A stretch of 64,000 bases of DNA. It comes from Acidimicrobiaceae bacterium. Its GTDB lineage: Bacteria; Actinomycetota; Acidimicrobiia; Acidimicrobiales; RAAP-2. Below the pieces are notes generated by a model. That model saw only the letters and a program-made list of their open reading frames with translations. It searched no databases and was not told the origin of the DNA. The translations under genes and the position numbers were made by a program. The stretch lies in NCBI GenBank assembly GCA_027315315.1, contig DAHUYG010000043.1, positions 1 to 64,000 on the forward strand, written 5' to 3'. Below are positions 8,834-17,635 of this stretch, piece by piece (the first letter of the stretch is position 1; every line of letters starts with the position of its first letter).

Positions 8834-9831
8834 GTGCGACCAACGAACCCCACGTCTTTCTCGTGCGCGGCGACGCCCCGGCGCTCGTCGCGCAGGAGGC
8901 CCGGGCGCTGATCGACCGGCTGGTCGCCGAGCGCGAGCCGAGCTTCGTCGTCGAGGAGCACGGCTCCTCGGGGGAGGAGCTCGACGTGCGCGCCGTGGTG
9001 GACGCCTGCCTGACCCCGCCGTTCCTGGGCGACCGCCGGGTGGTGGTGGTGCGCGACGCCGGCCGCATCGGGGCGACGGAGGCGGCCGGGCTCCTGGCCG
9101 CCGTGCACGAGCCCCTCGAGTCCACCTTCCTCGTCCTCGTGGGGGGCGGCGGCACCGTGCCCCAGGCCCTGGTGAAGGCGGTCGGGGCGAAGGGGGAGCT
9201 CCTCGAGGCGAACCCCGGCACCGGGCGGGACCGCACGAGCTGGATGAGCGCGCACCTGCGCGACGGGAGGCTCAAGTTCGACGCGCCGGCCCGGGCGCGG
9301 CTCCAGAGCCATCTCGGCGACGACCTCGGGCGGGTGGCCGGCATCGTCGACTCGCTCGTCTCGGCCTACGGGCCGGGCGCATCGATCAGCGTCGAGGAGC
9401 TCGAGCCTTTCCTCGGCAGCGCGGGGTCGGTGCCGCCCTGGGAGCTGACCGACGCCGTCGACGGCGGGTCGATCCCGACCGCCCTCGCCGCCTTGCGCCG
9501 GATGCTCGACGCCGGCGGGCGGCACCCGACCGAGGTGCTCGGCGTCCTGCACCGCCACTACGCCAACATGCTCCGGCTCGACGGACTGGCCGAGACCGAT
9601 CAGGCCGAGGCGGCCCGCATCCTCGGGGTCCGCAGCCCCTTCGTGGCCAAAAAGGCGATGGAGCAGGGTCGGAGGCTCGGGAGCGAGCGGATCGCCCAGG
9701 CGGTCAAGCTCATGGCCGACGCCGACCTGGACGTGAAGGGCCGGACCGGGCTGCCGCCGGACCTCGTCTTGGAGGTCCTCGTCGCGAGGCTCAGCCGGCT
9801 CTTGCGGGCGCGGCCGATGGCGCGCCGCTAG
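8830..9831 (+). CDS. holA: DNA polymerase III subunit delta
   Basis: 333 residues from a GTG that overlaps the folP2 stop by four bases. Layout matches the clamp-loader delta subunit: N-terminal AAA+-like domain (HVFLVRGDAPALVAQEARALI), the LTPPFLGDRRVVVVRDAG segment, a middle three-helix region, and a C-terminal collar domain (LVLEVLVARLSRL). Delta opens the beta clamp and has no Walker motifs, consistent with what is seen. It faces rpsT tail to tail with 19 bp between, a pairing common in bacteria. Confidence 0.88.
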   Translation: MSATNEPHVFLVRGDAPALVAQEARALIDRLVAEREPSFVVEEHGSSGEELDVRAVVDACLTPPFLGDRRVVVVRDAGRIGATEAAGLLAAVHEPLESTFLVLVGGGGTVPQALVKAVGAKGELLEANPGTGRDRTSWMSAHLRDGRLKFDAPARARLQSHLGDDLGRVAGIVDSLVSAYGPGASISVEELEPFLGSAGSVPPWELTDAVDGGSIPTALAALRRMLDAGGRHPTEVLGVLHRHYANMLRLDGLAETDQAEAARILGVRSPFVAKKAMEQGRRLGSERIAQAVKLMADADLDVKGRTGLPPDLVLEVLVARLSRLLRARPMARR

Positions 9832-9850
9832 GGCGAGGTTGCCGCAGGCC

Positions 9851-10117
9851 TCAGTCGGACTCGGCCCGCAGGGCCCAGATCCGCCGCATGAGGCGGGACT
9901 TGCGATTGGCGGCCTGGTTCTTGTGGATCACCCCGTGGCTGGCCGCCTTGTCGATCCGCTTGACCGCCAGGCGCAGGGAGTCGACCTCTTGGTCGCTGCC
10001 GACCGACTCGAGCGCGGACTTGGTCCTGGTCCGCACCTCGGAGCGCACCGCCTTGTTGCGTAGACGGCGGCGCTCGTTCTGCCGGTTGCGCTTGATCTGG
10101 CTCTTGATGTTGGCCAC
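9851..10117 (-). CDS. rpsT: 30S ribosomal protein S20
   Basis: 88 residues, normal length. The highly basic N-terminus ([20 protein letters not shown]) and the [22 protein letters not shown] segment are diagnostic of S20, which binds 16S rRNA early in 30S assembly. GTG start at 10117. Convergent with holA. Confidence 0.96.
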   Translation of the reverse strand: MANIKSQIKRNRQNERRRLRNKAVRSEVRTRTKSALESVGSDQEVDSLRLAVKRIDKAASHGVIHKNQAANRKSRLMRRIWALRAESD

Positions 10118-10212
10118 GGAAGTACCCCGGGATCGATGCTGGGTGCCCGGGGCGGGGTGCCTTCGGGCGAGGAGTCATCGTACCAGGTGCCCCGGGTCCC
10201 CCCGGGTCCCCC

Positions 10213-11451
10213 TTAGCGGGGGCGGCCGCCCCCGAGCTCGAGCCGGGCCGCCGCCTTGGGCACGTCGCGGAAGGGCACGTCGCGGTCGGTGGCGAGGTCC
10301 TTTGGAAGCCCGAGGATCCGCTCGGCGATGATGTTGCGCTGGATCTGGTCCGATCCGCCGCCGATCGAGTTCATGAAGGCCATCATCAGGCTGACGTTGG
10401 CGGCGTTGGCGTCGGGGACCTCCGGCCCGTAGAGCGTCCCGGCCGGGCCGAGCAGCGAGTCGGCGAGGCCCGCCGAGGTGTGCAGGAGGCGGGACATGGC
10501 GAGCTTGCCGAGCGATGCCGCCGGCGAGGCGTCGCCCCGGGCCGACTCGGCGGCCGCCCGCTCGCCGTTCCAGGCGATGACCGAGCGCAGGATGAACAGC
10601 TCGGCCAGGGCCTGTCGGACCAGCCGGTCCTCCGAGCGGCCCGTCCGCTGGGCCAACTCGATGAGGTCGATACTTGCCCCCACCGGGAGCCGCCGCTCGT
10701 CGCGACTTCGGGTGCCGGTCGACCCCATCACGATCCGCTCGAAGGCGAGCGCGGTGCGCAGCACCCGCCACCCGTCGTTGAGCTCGCCCACCAGATGGTC
10801 GAGGGGCGCCCGGGCGTCGGTGATGAACACCTCGTTGAACTGGGCGTCCCCTGTCATCTGGCGCAGCGGTCGCACCTCGACGCCGCGCTGGTGCATGGGG
10901 AGGATGAAGTAGCTGATGCCCTGGTGCTTGGGCTGGTCCCAGTCGGTGCGCGCGATGAGCAGGCCGAAGTCGGCCAGCTGGGCGACGGTCGTCCAGACCT
11001 TCTGGCCGTTGAACACCCATTCGTCGCCGTCGCGCTCGGCCCGCGTCTGGAGCGATGCGAGGTCCGAGCCCGCACCCGGCTCGCTGTAGAGGAGGCACGC
11101 CCGGAGGTCCCCCATGAGGATCGGCCGGAGCAGCTGGGCCTTGAGCCCGTCGCTCGCGTGCGCGATGAGCACATTCGCGCCGATCTGCAGCTCGATCTGG
11201 CCGTGCCCGCTCACCACGTCGAGGGCGCCCCACGGCGCCCCCAGCCGGGCGAACTCGCGCGCCACGATCGCCGACTCGGCTCTCGTGTAGCCCCTCCCGA
11301 ACCACCGGGCGGGCCAGCTCGGATACGCCCACCCCCCGTCGACCACGAGCCCCCGCCACTCGCGCCCGTCGAGGGAGGGGTCCCAGTGCTCGCTCAGCCA
11401 GGAACGGACCTCGGCGGTGATCTCGTCGGCTCGATCCTCACGGGTCCCCAT
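10213..11451 (-). CDS. Acyl-CoA dehydrogenase
   Basis: 412 residues, FAD-dependent acyl-CoA dehydrogenase fold. Visible are the FAD/substrate segment [44 protein letters not shown], the [15 protein letters not shown] loop and the C-terminal [20 protein letters not shown] that ends this subfamily. The ATG at 11451 is preceded by a good AAGGAG ribosome site. It diverges from lepA across 105 bp. Substrate chain length is not predictable. Related to the gene at 22399 but clearly a separate paralogue. Confidence 0.92.
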   Translation of the reverse strand: MGTREDRADEITAEVRSWLSEHWDPSLDGREWRGLVVDGGWAYPSWPARWFGRGYTRAESAIVAREFARLGAPWGALDVVSGHGQIELQIGANVLIAHASDGLKAQLLRPILMGDLRACLLYSEPGAGSDLASLQTRAERDGDEWVFNGQKVWTTVAQLADFGLLIARTDWDQPKHQGISYFILPMHQRGVEVRPLRQMTGDAQFNEVFITDARAPLDHLVGELNDGWRVLRTALAFERIVMGSTGTRSRDERRLPVGASIDLIELAQRTGRSEDRLVRQALAELFILRSVIAWNGERAAAESARGDASPAASLGKLAMSRLLHTSAGLADSLLGPAGTLYGPEVPDANAANVSLMMAFMNSIGGGSDQIQRNIIAERILGLPKDLATDRDVPFRDVPKAAARLELGGGRPR

Positions 11452-11541
11452 CGGATGCTCCTTCACGAAGGACTCGGCCGACCTTACCGACCGCCGCCCG
11501 GCGGCACCGGGCCGGGGCCCGGGAGCGCCCAGGTCGGCCGG

Positions 11542-11547
11542 TACCAT
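11542..11547 (+). promoter_or_regulatory. -10 element (TACCAT) for lepA
   Basis: TACCAT fits TANNNT and ends 9 bp before the GTG at 11557; leaderless lepA transcript inferred. Confidence 0.45.
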
Positions 11548-11556
11548 GGGCGCACC

Positions 11557-13368
11557 GTGTCCCCAGCTTCCGCCAGCGGACCGGTCGCGACGGAGCGAAT
11601 CCGCAACTTCTCGATCATCAGCCACGTTGATCACGGGAAGTCCACGCTTTCGGACCGCATCCTCGAGCTGACCGGTGCCGTCGACCCCCGGCTCATGCGA
11701 GCGCAGTACCTCGACTCGATGGATCTCGAGCGCGAGCGGGGCATCACGATCAAGGCGCAGAACGTCCGGGTGCACCACCGCGGCTACGTGCTGCACCTGA
11801 TCGACACCCCCGGACACGTCGACTTCGGCTACGAGGTCAGCCGCTCGCTGGCTGCCTGCGAGGGCGCTGTGCTCCTCGTCGACGCCTCCCAGGGGATCCA
11901 GGCCCAGACGCTCGCGAACTGCTACCAGGCGATGGAGCACAACCTCGAGATCGTCGCGGTCTTGAACAAGATCGACCTGCCGGCGGCGGACCCCGAGCGT
12001 TGCGCGGCCGAGATCGAACAGGTGCTCGGGATCGGGGCGGCCGAGATCCTCCGGATCTCGGCCAAGACCGGGGAGGGGGTCGACCTCCTGCTCGACGCGG
12101 TGGTCGAGCGGATCCCCGCTCCGGGCGGCGACCGGGACGCGCCGACCCGGGCGCTCATCTTTGACTCCTCCTACGACCAGTACCGGGGGGTGGTCAGCTC
12201 CATTCGGGTGATGGACGGCGTCATCAGGACCGGTGCCCGCCTCCTGTTCATGCAGGCCCGGGCCACCCACGATGCCGAGGAGATCGGGATCCGGACCCCC
12301 GACATCGCCCCGGTCGCCGAGCTCGGCCCCGGGGAGGTCGGCTACCTCATCGCCGGCATCAAGGACGTGGGCGCGGCGCGCTCGGGCGAGACGCTGACGA
12401 GCGCCGAGCGCCCCGCCGCCGAGGCGCTCCCGGGCTACCGGGACCCCAAGCCGATGGTCTTCTGCGGGCTGTATCCGATCGACGGCGACCAGCTGCCCGA
12501 CCTGCGCGACGCGCTCGAGCGCCTCAAGCTCAACGACGCCAGCTTCACCTTCGAGCCGGAGTCCTCCCATGCGCTCGGCTTCGGGTTCCGCTGCGGGTTC
12601 CTCGGCCTGCTCCACATGGAGATCGTCCGCGAGCGCCTGGAACGGGAGTTCGACCTCTCGCTCATCGCGACGGCGCCGTCGGTCGCCTACCGGGTGACGC
12701 TCACCGACGACTCGGTGCTCGACATCGACAATCCGACCGAGCTGCCCGACGCGAGCCGGATCGACCACATCGACGAGCCGATGCTCTCGGCCACCATCCT
12801 CACCCCGAGCGAGTACACCGGCACCGTCATGGAGCTGTGCCAGCTCCGCCGGGGCGAGCTCTCCAAGATGGAGTACCTCTCGCCCGAGCGGGTCGAGCTC
12901 GTCTACAAGATCCCGCTCGCCGAGGTCGTCGTCGACTTCTTCGACCAGCTGAAGAGCCGGACCAAGGGCTACGCAAGCCTCGACTACGAGCCGGCCGGCT
13001 ACCTCAGCGCCAATCTGGTGCGGGTCGAGGTGCTCATCAACCACCAGCCGGTCGACGCGTTCTCGACGATCGTGCACCGCGCCCAGGCCGACACCTACGG
13101 GCGGCGCATGACCGAGAAGCTGCGCGAGATGATCCCCCGCCAGCTCTTCGACGTCCCGATCCAGGCCGCGGTGGGCGGCCGGGTCATCGCCCGCGAGACC
13201 GTGAAGGCGAAGCGCAAGGACGTCTTGGCCAAGTGCTATGGGGGCGACATCACCCGGAAGCGCAAGCTCCTTGAGCGCCAGAAGGAGGGGAAGAAGCGCA
13301 TGAAGAACATCGGGCGCGTCGAGATCCCCCAGGAGGCCTTCATCTCGGCGCTTCGGATGGAGGACTGA
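11557..13368 (+). CDS. lepA: Elongation factor 4 (LepA), translational GTPase
   Basis: 603 residues. G1 HVDHGKST, G2 [11 protein letters not shown]3 DTPGHVDFG and G4 NKIDLPAA are intact. The LepA-specific C-terminus is present ([31 protein letters not shown]). LepA is a ribosome-binding GTPase affecting initiation and elongation under stress. The GTG at 11557 gives 12 residues before the conserved [17 protein letters not shown]. The next gene is hrcA, 140 bp on. In many genomes lepA is followed by hemW, but here hemW is 17 kb away. Confidence 0.97.
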   Translation: MSPASASGPVATERIRNFSIISHVDHGKSTLSDRILELTGAVDPRLMRAQYLDSMDLERERGITIKAQNVRVHHRGYVLHLIDTPGHVDFGYEVSRSLAACEGAVLLVDASQGIQAQTLANCYQAMEHNLEIVAVLNKIDLPAADPERCAAEIEQVLGIGAAEILRISAKTGEGVDLLLDAVVERIPAPGGDRDAPTRALIFDSSYDQYRGVVSSIRVMDGVIRTGARLLFMQARATHDAEEIGIRTPDIAPVAELGPGEVGYLIAGIKDVGAARSGETLTSAERPAAEALPGYRDPKPMVFCGLYPIDGDQLPDLRDALERLKLNDASFTFEPESSHALGFGFRCGFLGLLHMEIVRERLEREFDLSLIATAPSVAYRVTLTDDSVLDIDNPTELPDASRIDHIDEPMLSATILTPSEYTGTVMELCQLRRGELSKMEYLSPERVELVYKIPLAEVVVDFFDQLKSRTKGYASLDYEPAGYLSANLVRVEVLINHQPVDAFSTIVHRAQADTYGRRMTEKLREMIPRQLFDVPIQAAVGGRVIARETVKAKRKDVLAKCYGGDITRKRKLLERQKEGKKRMKNIGRVEIPQEAFISALRMED

Positions 13369-13481
13369 GCGTCCGCCGGGATCCCTGGGCCCCCGGCCGA
13401 CCCCGGGTCCCGACGGGATCCCCCCGGGCCGGCGGGGCCGCGAGGGGCGGGACCGCCCGAGCGCAGCGCCCTCGGTTCGAA

Positions 13482-13508
13482 CTGGCAGTCGGTAGACTCA
13501 AGTGCCAG
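13482..13508 (+). promoter_or_regulatory. CIRCE-like operator with -10 element before hrcA
   Basis: The arms CTGGCAGTC (13482-13490) and AAGTGCCAG (13500-13508) form a 7-of-9 inverted repeat with a 9-bp spacer, the geometry of CIRCE (TTAGCACTC-N9-GAGTGCTAA). The spacer contains TAGACT (13493-13498), a TANNNT -10 element 10 bp before the GTG at 13509. An HrcA dimer here would cover the promoter and start, implying autorepression. Confidence 0.6.
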
Positions 13509-14582
13509 GTGCACATGGCCCCCCATTCGCCCCATCCCACGGCGCACGAACGCCCGGCCGAGGAGCTCGATCGTCGCCGGGCCGCGGTCTTGGAGGCGGT
13601 GGTGTCCGAGTACATCGGCACCGCGACCCCGGTCGGGTCGGCCCACGTCGCCCGGGCCCCGGGGGTGAACGTCTCCTCGGCGACGGTCCGCTCGGACATG
13701 GCCGCCCTCGAGCGCGACGGGTACCTGGTACAGCCGCACACGAGCGCCGGGCGGATCCCGACCGACAAGGGGTATCGCTTCTTCGTCGACCATCTCGCGC
13801 CGCCCGGCGTCCTCGGCGCGGCCGAGCGCCATCGCGTCAGGCGGTTCTTCGATCGGGTCCACGGCGAGATGGAGGAGATGCTCGAGCGGGCCTCCACCCT
13901 CCTTTCGCAGCTCACCCCCTATGCGGCCGTCGTCGTCAGCCCCTCGCACGGCTCGGCCACGGTGCGTTCGGTGCAGCTGGTGTCGCTCGCTCCACGCCTC
14001 GTCCTCCTCGTCGTGGTCCTCTCCGACGGTTCGGTCGAGAAGCGCAGCCTGGAGTTCTTCGAGGACCAGGGCGAAGAGGAGCTGGCCCGCGAGGGGGCGG
14101 CGATCCAGCGGGCCGGCATCGGCAGCGATCTCGCCACCGCTGCCACCCTCGTCGGCGCCTCGGGCGCCGGTCCGCGGATCGCCGAGGCCGTCGCTCGCAC
14201 GATGCGCGAGATGGCCGAGGCGGGCGAGAGCGACCAGGTCTACATGGGCGGCCCGTCGCGGCTGGCCGAGTCCTTCGAGGCGGTCGAGACGGTCCGCTCG
14301 GTCCTGGGCATCCTCGAGAAGCAGCTCGTGGTGGTGACCCTCCTGCGCGACGTGCTCGACCGGGGGCTGTCCGTCGCCATCGGGACCGAGCACGGCTACG
14401 AGCCCCTGGCCTCCTGCGCGGTGGTCGTCGCCCCGGTGATCATCGGCGACCACGAGAGCGGCGCGGTCGGCCTCCTCGGGCCGACCCGCATGGACTACCG
14501 CCAGGCGTTGTCGGCGGCGAACCTGGTGAGCGCCGAGCTGAGCGAACGCATGAACCGGAGGAGCGGCCGTGGCGACGATTGA
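13509..14582 (+). CDS. hrcA: Heat-inducible transcription repressor HrcA
   Basis: 357 residues from the GTG (355 from the ATG at 13515). The N-terminal winged helix includes VVSEYIGTATPVGSAHVA and the HrcA signature SSATVRSDMAALERDGYLVQPHTSAGRIPTDKGYR, split here only by wording. The C-terminal GAF-like dimerisation domain ends with IGTEHGYEPLASCAVVVAPV. HrcA represses chaperone genes by binding CIRCE; a CIRCE-like site abuts the start. The end overlaps dnaJ by 14 bp. Confidence 0.95.
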   Translation: MHMAPHSPHPTAHERPAEELDRRRAAVLEAVVSEYIGTATPVGSAHVARAPGVNVSSATVRSDMAALERDGYLVQPHTSAGRIPTDKGYRFFVDHLAPPGVLGAAERHRVRRFFDRVHGEMEEMLERASTLLSQLTPYAAVVVSPSHGSATVRSVQLVSLAPRLVLLVVVLSDGSVEKRSLEFFEDQGEEELAREGAAIQRAGIGSDLATAATLVGASGAGPRIAEAVARTMREMAEAGESDQVYMGGPSRLAESFEAVETVRSVLGILEKQLVVVTLLRDVLDRGLSVAIGTEHGYEPLASCAVVVAPVIIGDHESGAVGLLGPTRMDYRQALSAANLVSAELSERMNRRSGRGDD

Positions 14583-15708
14583 CGGCCTGGACCTCTACGA
14601 GCTGTTGGGGGTCTCTTCGAAGGCGACCGACGAGGAGATCAAGCGGGCCTACCGCAAGAAGGCCCGCGAGCTGCATCCCGACGCGAACGGCGGCGACCAG
14701 GCGGCCGAGGCGCGCTTCAAGGAGGTGAGCCTCGCCTACGAGGTGTTGCGCGACCCCGAGCGCCGCGCCCGCTACGACCGCTTCGGGCCGGCCGGGGTCT
14801 TCGGGCAGGCCGGTGCGGGTCCCGGTGGCATGCCCTTCGACTTCGAGGCCGGGCTGAGCGACATCTTCGAGGCGTTCTTCGGGTCCATGGGAGCGAGGGG
14901 GGCGGGCCGCCGTGGCCCCATGCCCGGCTCGGACGCCGAGATCGGGCTTCGGCTGAGCTTCCTCGAGGCCGCGTTCGGGGCAGAGAAGGAGATCTCGGTC
15001 CGCCTGCCGGTCACCTGCGACAACTGCGGCGGGTCGGGGGCCGCCCCCGGCACCCAGGCGGTGCGCTGCCCGGACTGCCAGGGGGCCGGCGAGACGCGCC
15101 GTATCCGCCAATCGCTGCTCGGCCAGGTGGTCACCTCGGTCGCGTGCGGTCGCTGCCAGGGGACCGGCGAGCTCACGCCGACACCCTGCCCGTCGTGCGG
15201 CGGCGAGGGTCGGCGGATGGAGCAGCGGAGCTTCACCGTCGAGGTGCCCGCGGGGGTTGAGGACGGCTCGACCCTGCGCCTGGCCGAACGGGGCCCGGCC
15301 GGTCCCCGGGGCGGCCCCAACGGCTCGCTCTTCGTCCAGCTCGAGGTCGAGCCGGACGACCGGTTCCAACGCATGGGTGACGACGTGCACACCTCGGTCC
15401 ACGTCGGCATGGCCCAGGCCGCCCTCGGGGCCAAGGTGGCGGTCCCCACGCTCGAGGAGCCCCACGAGGTCACCGTCGAGCCCGGCACCCAGAGCGGCCA
15501 CGTCGTGCGCCTAAAGGGCGGCGGCGTCCCGCACCTGCGTGGTCGCGGGCGGGGCGACCTCTATGTGCACATCGTCGTCGACACCCCGACCGAGCTCAGC
15601 GCGAAGCAAGAGGAATTGCTCGCCCAGCTGGCGGCCGAGCGCGGCGAGGAGATCCATCCCGAGGCCGGCGAGGGGGTCTTCCATCGCATCCGCTCGGTCT
15701 TCGGCTGA
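14569..15708 (+). CDS. dnaJ: Chaperone protein DnaJ (Hsp40)
   Basis: 379 residues. J domain at 1-70 with HPD at 36-38; a Gly/Phe linker; a central zinc region (about 150-213) with four CxxCxGxG repeats (CDNCGGSG, CPDCQGAG, CGRCQGTG, CPSCGGEG); then two beta-barrel substrate domains. It stimulates DnaK ATPase and holds unfolded clients. The GTG start has a GGAGGAG ribosome site inside hrcA, so translation is probably coupled. dnaK and grpE are not in the window, as is usual for the DnaJ2 paralogue that travels with hrcA. Confidence 0.96.
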   Translation: MATIDGLDLYELLGVSSKATDEEIKRAYRKKARELHPDANGGDQAAEARFKEVSLAYEVLRDPERRARYDRFGPAGVFGQAGAGPGGMPFDFEAGLSDIFEAFFGSMGARGAGRRGPMPGSDAEIGLRLSFLEAAFGAEKEISVRLPVTCDNCGGSGAAPGTQAVRCPDCQGAGETRRIRQSLLGQVVTSVACGRCQGTGELTPTPCPSCGGEGRRMEQRSFTVEVPAGVEDGSTLRLAERGPAGPRGGPNGSLFVQLEVEPDDRFQRMGDDVHTSVHVGMAQAALGAKVAVPTLEEPHEVTVEPGTQSGHVVRLKGGGVPHLRGRGRGDLYVHIVVDTPTELSAKQEELLAQLAAERGEEIHPEAGEGVFHRIRSVFG

Positions 15709-15773
15709 ACGTTGCCGACGGGCCGGCCGCACGCCGAGCGCCGCCCACCCATCCACCCCACGGACCCCGCTCG

Positions 15774-16295
15774 ATGTCACCGGACCAAGCGTCTGAGCCC
15801 CGACGGGCGCTGGTGCGCGCCGCCGAGCGGGGCGACCTCGCCCCGCTGCTCGGGCTCTATCGACAGCTGGCCGGGGACCGCCCGGCATCGATGCCGGCGT
15901 CGATGGAGGAGGCCGGCCCGCTCTTCGACGCGATCGTCGCCGATCCGGGCCGCTCGCTCCTCGTCGCCACGGTCGAGGGCGCGCTCGCCGGCACCGCGGA
16001 CGTGGTGATCGTCGGGAACCTGACGCACCACGCGAGGCCCTGGGCGGCGGTCGAGAACGTGGTCGTCGACGAGGCGCACCGGCGCCGCGGCGTCGGACGG
16101 TCGCTCATGTCCGGGGTCGTGCGCCGGTGCGCGGCGTCGAACTGCTACAAGATCCAGCTGCTCTCGCGCAACGAGCGCCACGAGGCCCACGACTTCTATC
16201 GAAGCCTCGGCTTCGAGTCCTCCGCCGAGGGGTTCCGCCTCTACCTCGACGAGGCCCCGGGCCCCGCGGTCTCCGAGCCGGGCCCGCGCCGGTGA
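15774..16295 (+). CDS. GNAT family N-acetyltransferase
   Basis: 173 residues. Acetyl-CoA binding motif A is VENVVVDEAHRRRGVGRSLM (R/Q-x-x-G-x-G as RRGVG); motif B is NERHEAHDFYRSLGFESS. This arrangement resembles small-molecule or amino-acid acetyltransferases of the GNAT superfamily. Substrate unknown. Its stop overlaps the rsmE GTG by four bases, so it is co-translated with rsmE. Confidence 0.88.
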   Translation: MSPDQASEPRRALVRAAERGDLAPLLGLYRQLAGDRPASMPASMEEAGPLFDAIVADPGRSLLVATVEGALAGTADVVIVGNLTHHARPWAAVENVVVDEAHRRRGVGRSLMSGVVRRCAASNCYKIQLLSRNERHEAHDFYRSLGFESSAEGFRLYLDEAPGPAVSEPGPRR

Positions 16296-17005
16296 GCGCC
16301 GGGCGCCGCAGCGCCGCCCAGGTCTTCGTCGAGGATCCCGCAGCGCCCGAGCTCTCGGCGGACGACGCGCACCACCTGCTCCGGGTGCTCCGGCTCGCTC
16401 CGGGCGAGCTCGTGGTGGCGGCCGACGGCCGCGGCACCACCGTGGTGTGCACCTTCACCGAAGACGGCCGGCTCCTCGAGCCCGCCGCGCCGGCGACCCA
16501 CGTCTCGCGGCCCCATCCGCCCGTCACCGTCGGCTTCGCGCCGGTGAAGGGGGACCGGCCCGAGTGGGTGGTCCAGAAGCTGACCGAGCTGGGCGTCGAC
16601 CGGATCGTGCTGCTCTCGGCCGAGCGATCCGTCGTGCGCTGGTCCGAGGGGCGCCTGGGCCACGCGATGGCCCGCCTCGGGCGGGTCTCCAGGGAGGCAG
16701 CGGCGCAGAGCCGCCGGGCGTGGTTGCCCGAGCTCGAGGCGCCCATGCCGCTCGGCGCGCTGGCGGCGGGGATCGAGGATCTGGCCGTCGCCGAGATCGA
16801 CGGGGAGCCCCCCTCTACCGGGCATATGGCGATCGCGGTCGGGCCCGAGGGTGGGTGGGGCGACGCCGAGCGCTCGCTCGGGCTGCCCCGCGTTCGGCTC
16901 GGCGACGCCGTGCTGCGGGCCGAGACCGCCGCGCTGGCCGCCGCCACGCTGCTCACGGGGCTGCGCGCCGGTCTCGTCGAGCCGGCCCCGAGGGACCGTC
17001 GGTGA
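16292..17005 (+). CDS. rsmE: 16S rRNA m3U1498 methyltransferase RsmE
   Basis: 237 residues. SPOUT-fold SAM-dependent methyltransferase: N-terminal PUA-like part (ADDAHHLLRVLRLAPGELVVAADG), then KGDRPEWVVQKLTELGVDRI, the SAM knot VGPEGGWGDAE near residue 183 and LGDAVLRAETAALAA. It modifies U1498 in the 30S decoding region. GTG start overlaps the GNAT stop. Pairing with dnaJ upstream is common in bacteria. Confidence 0.94.
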   Translation: MSAGRRSAAQVFVEDPAAPELSADDAHHLLRVLRLAPGELVVAADGRGTTVVCTFTEDGRLLEPAAPATHVSRPHPPVTVGFAPVKGDRPEWVVQKLTELGVDRIVLLSAERSVVRWSEGRLGHAMARLGRVSREAAAQSRRAWLPELEAPMPLGALAAGIEDLAVAEIDGEPPSTGHMAIAVGPEGGWGDAERSLGLPRVRLGDAVLRAETAALAAATLLTGLRAGLVEPAPRDRR

Positions 17006-17026
17006 CGGCCGGCCGGGCGCTTCTCG

Positions 17027-17032
17027 TAGGCT
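17027..17032 (+). promoter_or_regulatory. -10 element (TAGGCT) before a five-codon upstream frame
   Basis: TAGGCT ends 9 bp before the ATG at 17042. A transcript from here would begin essentially at that ATG. Confidence 0.45.
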
Positions 17033-17041
17033 TGGGACCGA

Positions 17042-17059
17042 ATGGAAGACCGAAGCTGA
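17042..17059 (+). CDS. Five-codon leader frame (MEDRS) coupled to the HTH gene
   Basis: ATG GAA GAC CGA AGC TGA. The final A of the TGA is the first base of the downstream ATG (TGATG), the coupling geometry used between true genes elsewhere in this window. It is placed as the leaderless product of the TAGGCT promoter. It may serve only to deliver ribosomes to the HTH start, which has no clear Shine-Dalgarno. Chance occurrence is possible. Confidence 0.35.
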   Translation: MEDRS

Positions 17060-17292
17060 TGGCCGACGGCGTCCGGTGGCTCAGCACCAAGGAGGCCTCG
17101 TCCCGGCTCGGCGTCACGCTGCGTAGCCTGTATCGCTTCATCGACGAGGGTGCGCTCAGCGCATACCGCTTCGGGCGCGTCATCCGGCTGATGGAGAGCG
17201 ATCTCGATGCGTTCATCGAGTCCCGGCGGATCGAGCCCGGGACCCTCGAACACCTGTACCCGGCGCGCAAGGGGGCCGGCAACGATGGATGA
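17059..17292 (+). CDS. Small helix-turn-helix DNA-binding protein (excisionase/MerR-like HTH_17)
   Basis: 77 residues with a single winged-helix of the excisionase type: WLSTKEASSRLGVTLRSLYR (recognition helices) and LSAYRFGRVIRLMESDLDAFIESRR (wing and third helix). Despite the family name, its place among housekeeping genes suggests a chromosomal regulator, similar in size to BldC-type proteins. It has its own promoter inside the rsmE-HIT gap, and its end overlaps the HIT gene by 8 bp. Target unknown. Confidence 0.82.
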   Translation: MADGVRWLSTKEASSRLGVTLRSLYRFIDEGALSAYRFGRVIRLMESDLDAFIESRRIEPGTLEHLYPARKGAGNDG

Positions 17293-17635
17293 CTGTCTGT
17301 TCTGCGAAATCGTGGCGGGCCGGGTGCCCGCCGAGGTGGTCCACGAGACCGAGCGCACCGTCGCGTTCAGCGACATCAACCCCGTGGCACCGGTGCACGT
17401 CCTCGTGGTGCCCCGCCAACACATCACCAACGCCTCGACGGTCGAGCTCGAGCACGCAGAGGACCTGATCGCCATGATCGTGGCCGCCCGCGACGTTGCG
17501 AGGGCCGAGGGCATCGGGGGAGAGGAGCGTGGGTACCGACTCGTCTTCAACGTCGGGCGGGACTCCAACAACTCGGTGGCCCACCTCCACCTCCACGTGA
17601 TCGGCGGTCGCCCGATGGGCTGGCCCCCCGGGTGA
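17285..17635 (+). CDS. HIT family nucleotide-binding protein (Hint-like)
   Basis: 116 residues. CLFCEIVAGRVPAEVVHET at the N-terminus and the histidine triad HLHLHV near residue 101 identify a Hint-branch HIT protein, which hydrolyses adenosine phosphoramidates. The N-terminal CxxC suggests zinc binding. Its ATG lies inside the HTH gene and its stop overlaps phoH (GTGA), so it is part of the same operon. Confidence 0.93.
   Translation: MDDCLFCEIVAGRVPAEVVHETERTVAFSDINPVAPVHVLVVPRQHITNASTVELEHAEDLIAMIVAARDVARAEGIGGEERGYRLVFNVGRDSNNSVAHLHLHVIGGRPMGWPPG

Noticed and set aside
10191-10210. Tandem CCCGGGTCCC copies after the acyl-CoA dehydrogenase as a terminator
   Set aside because: Self-complementary GC blocks are expected by chance here, and there is no T run; not enough to call a terminator.
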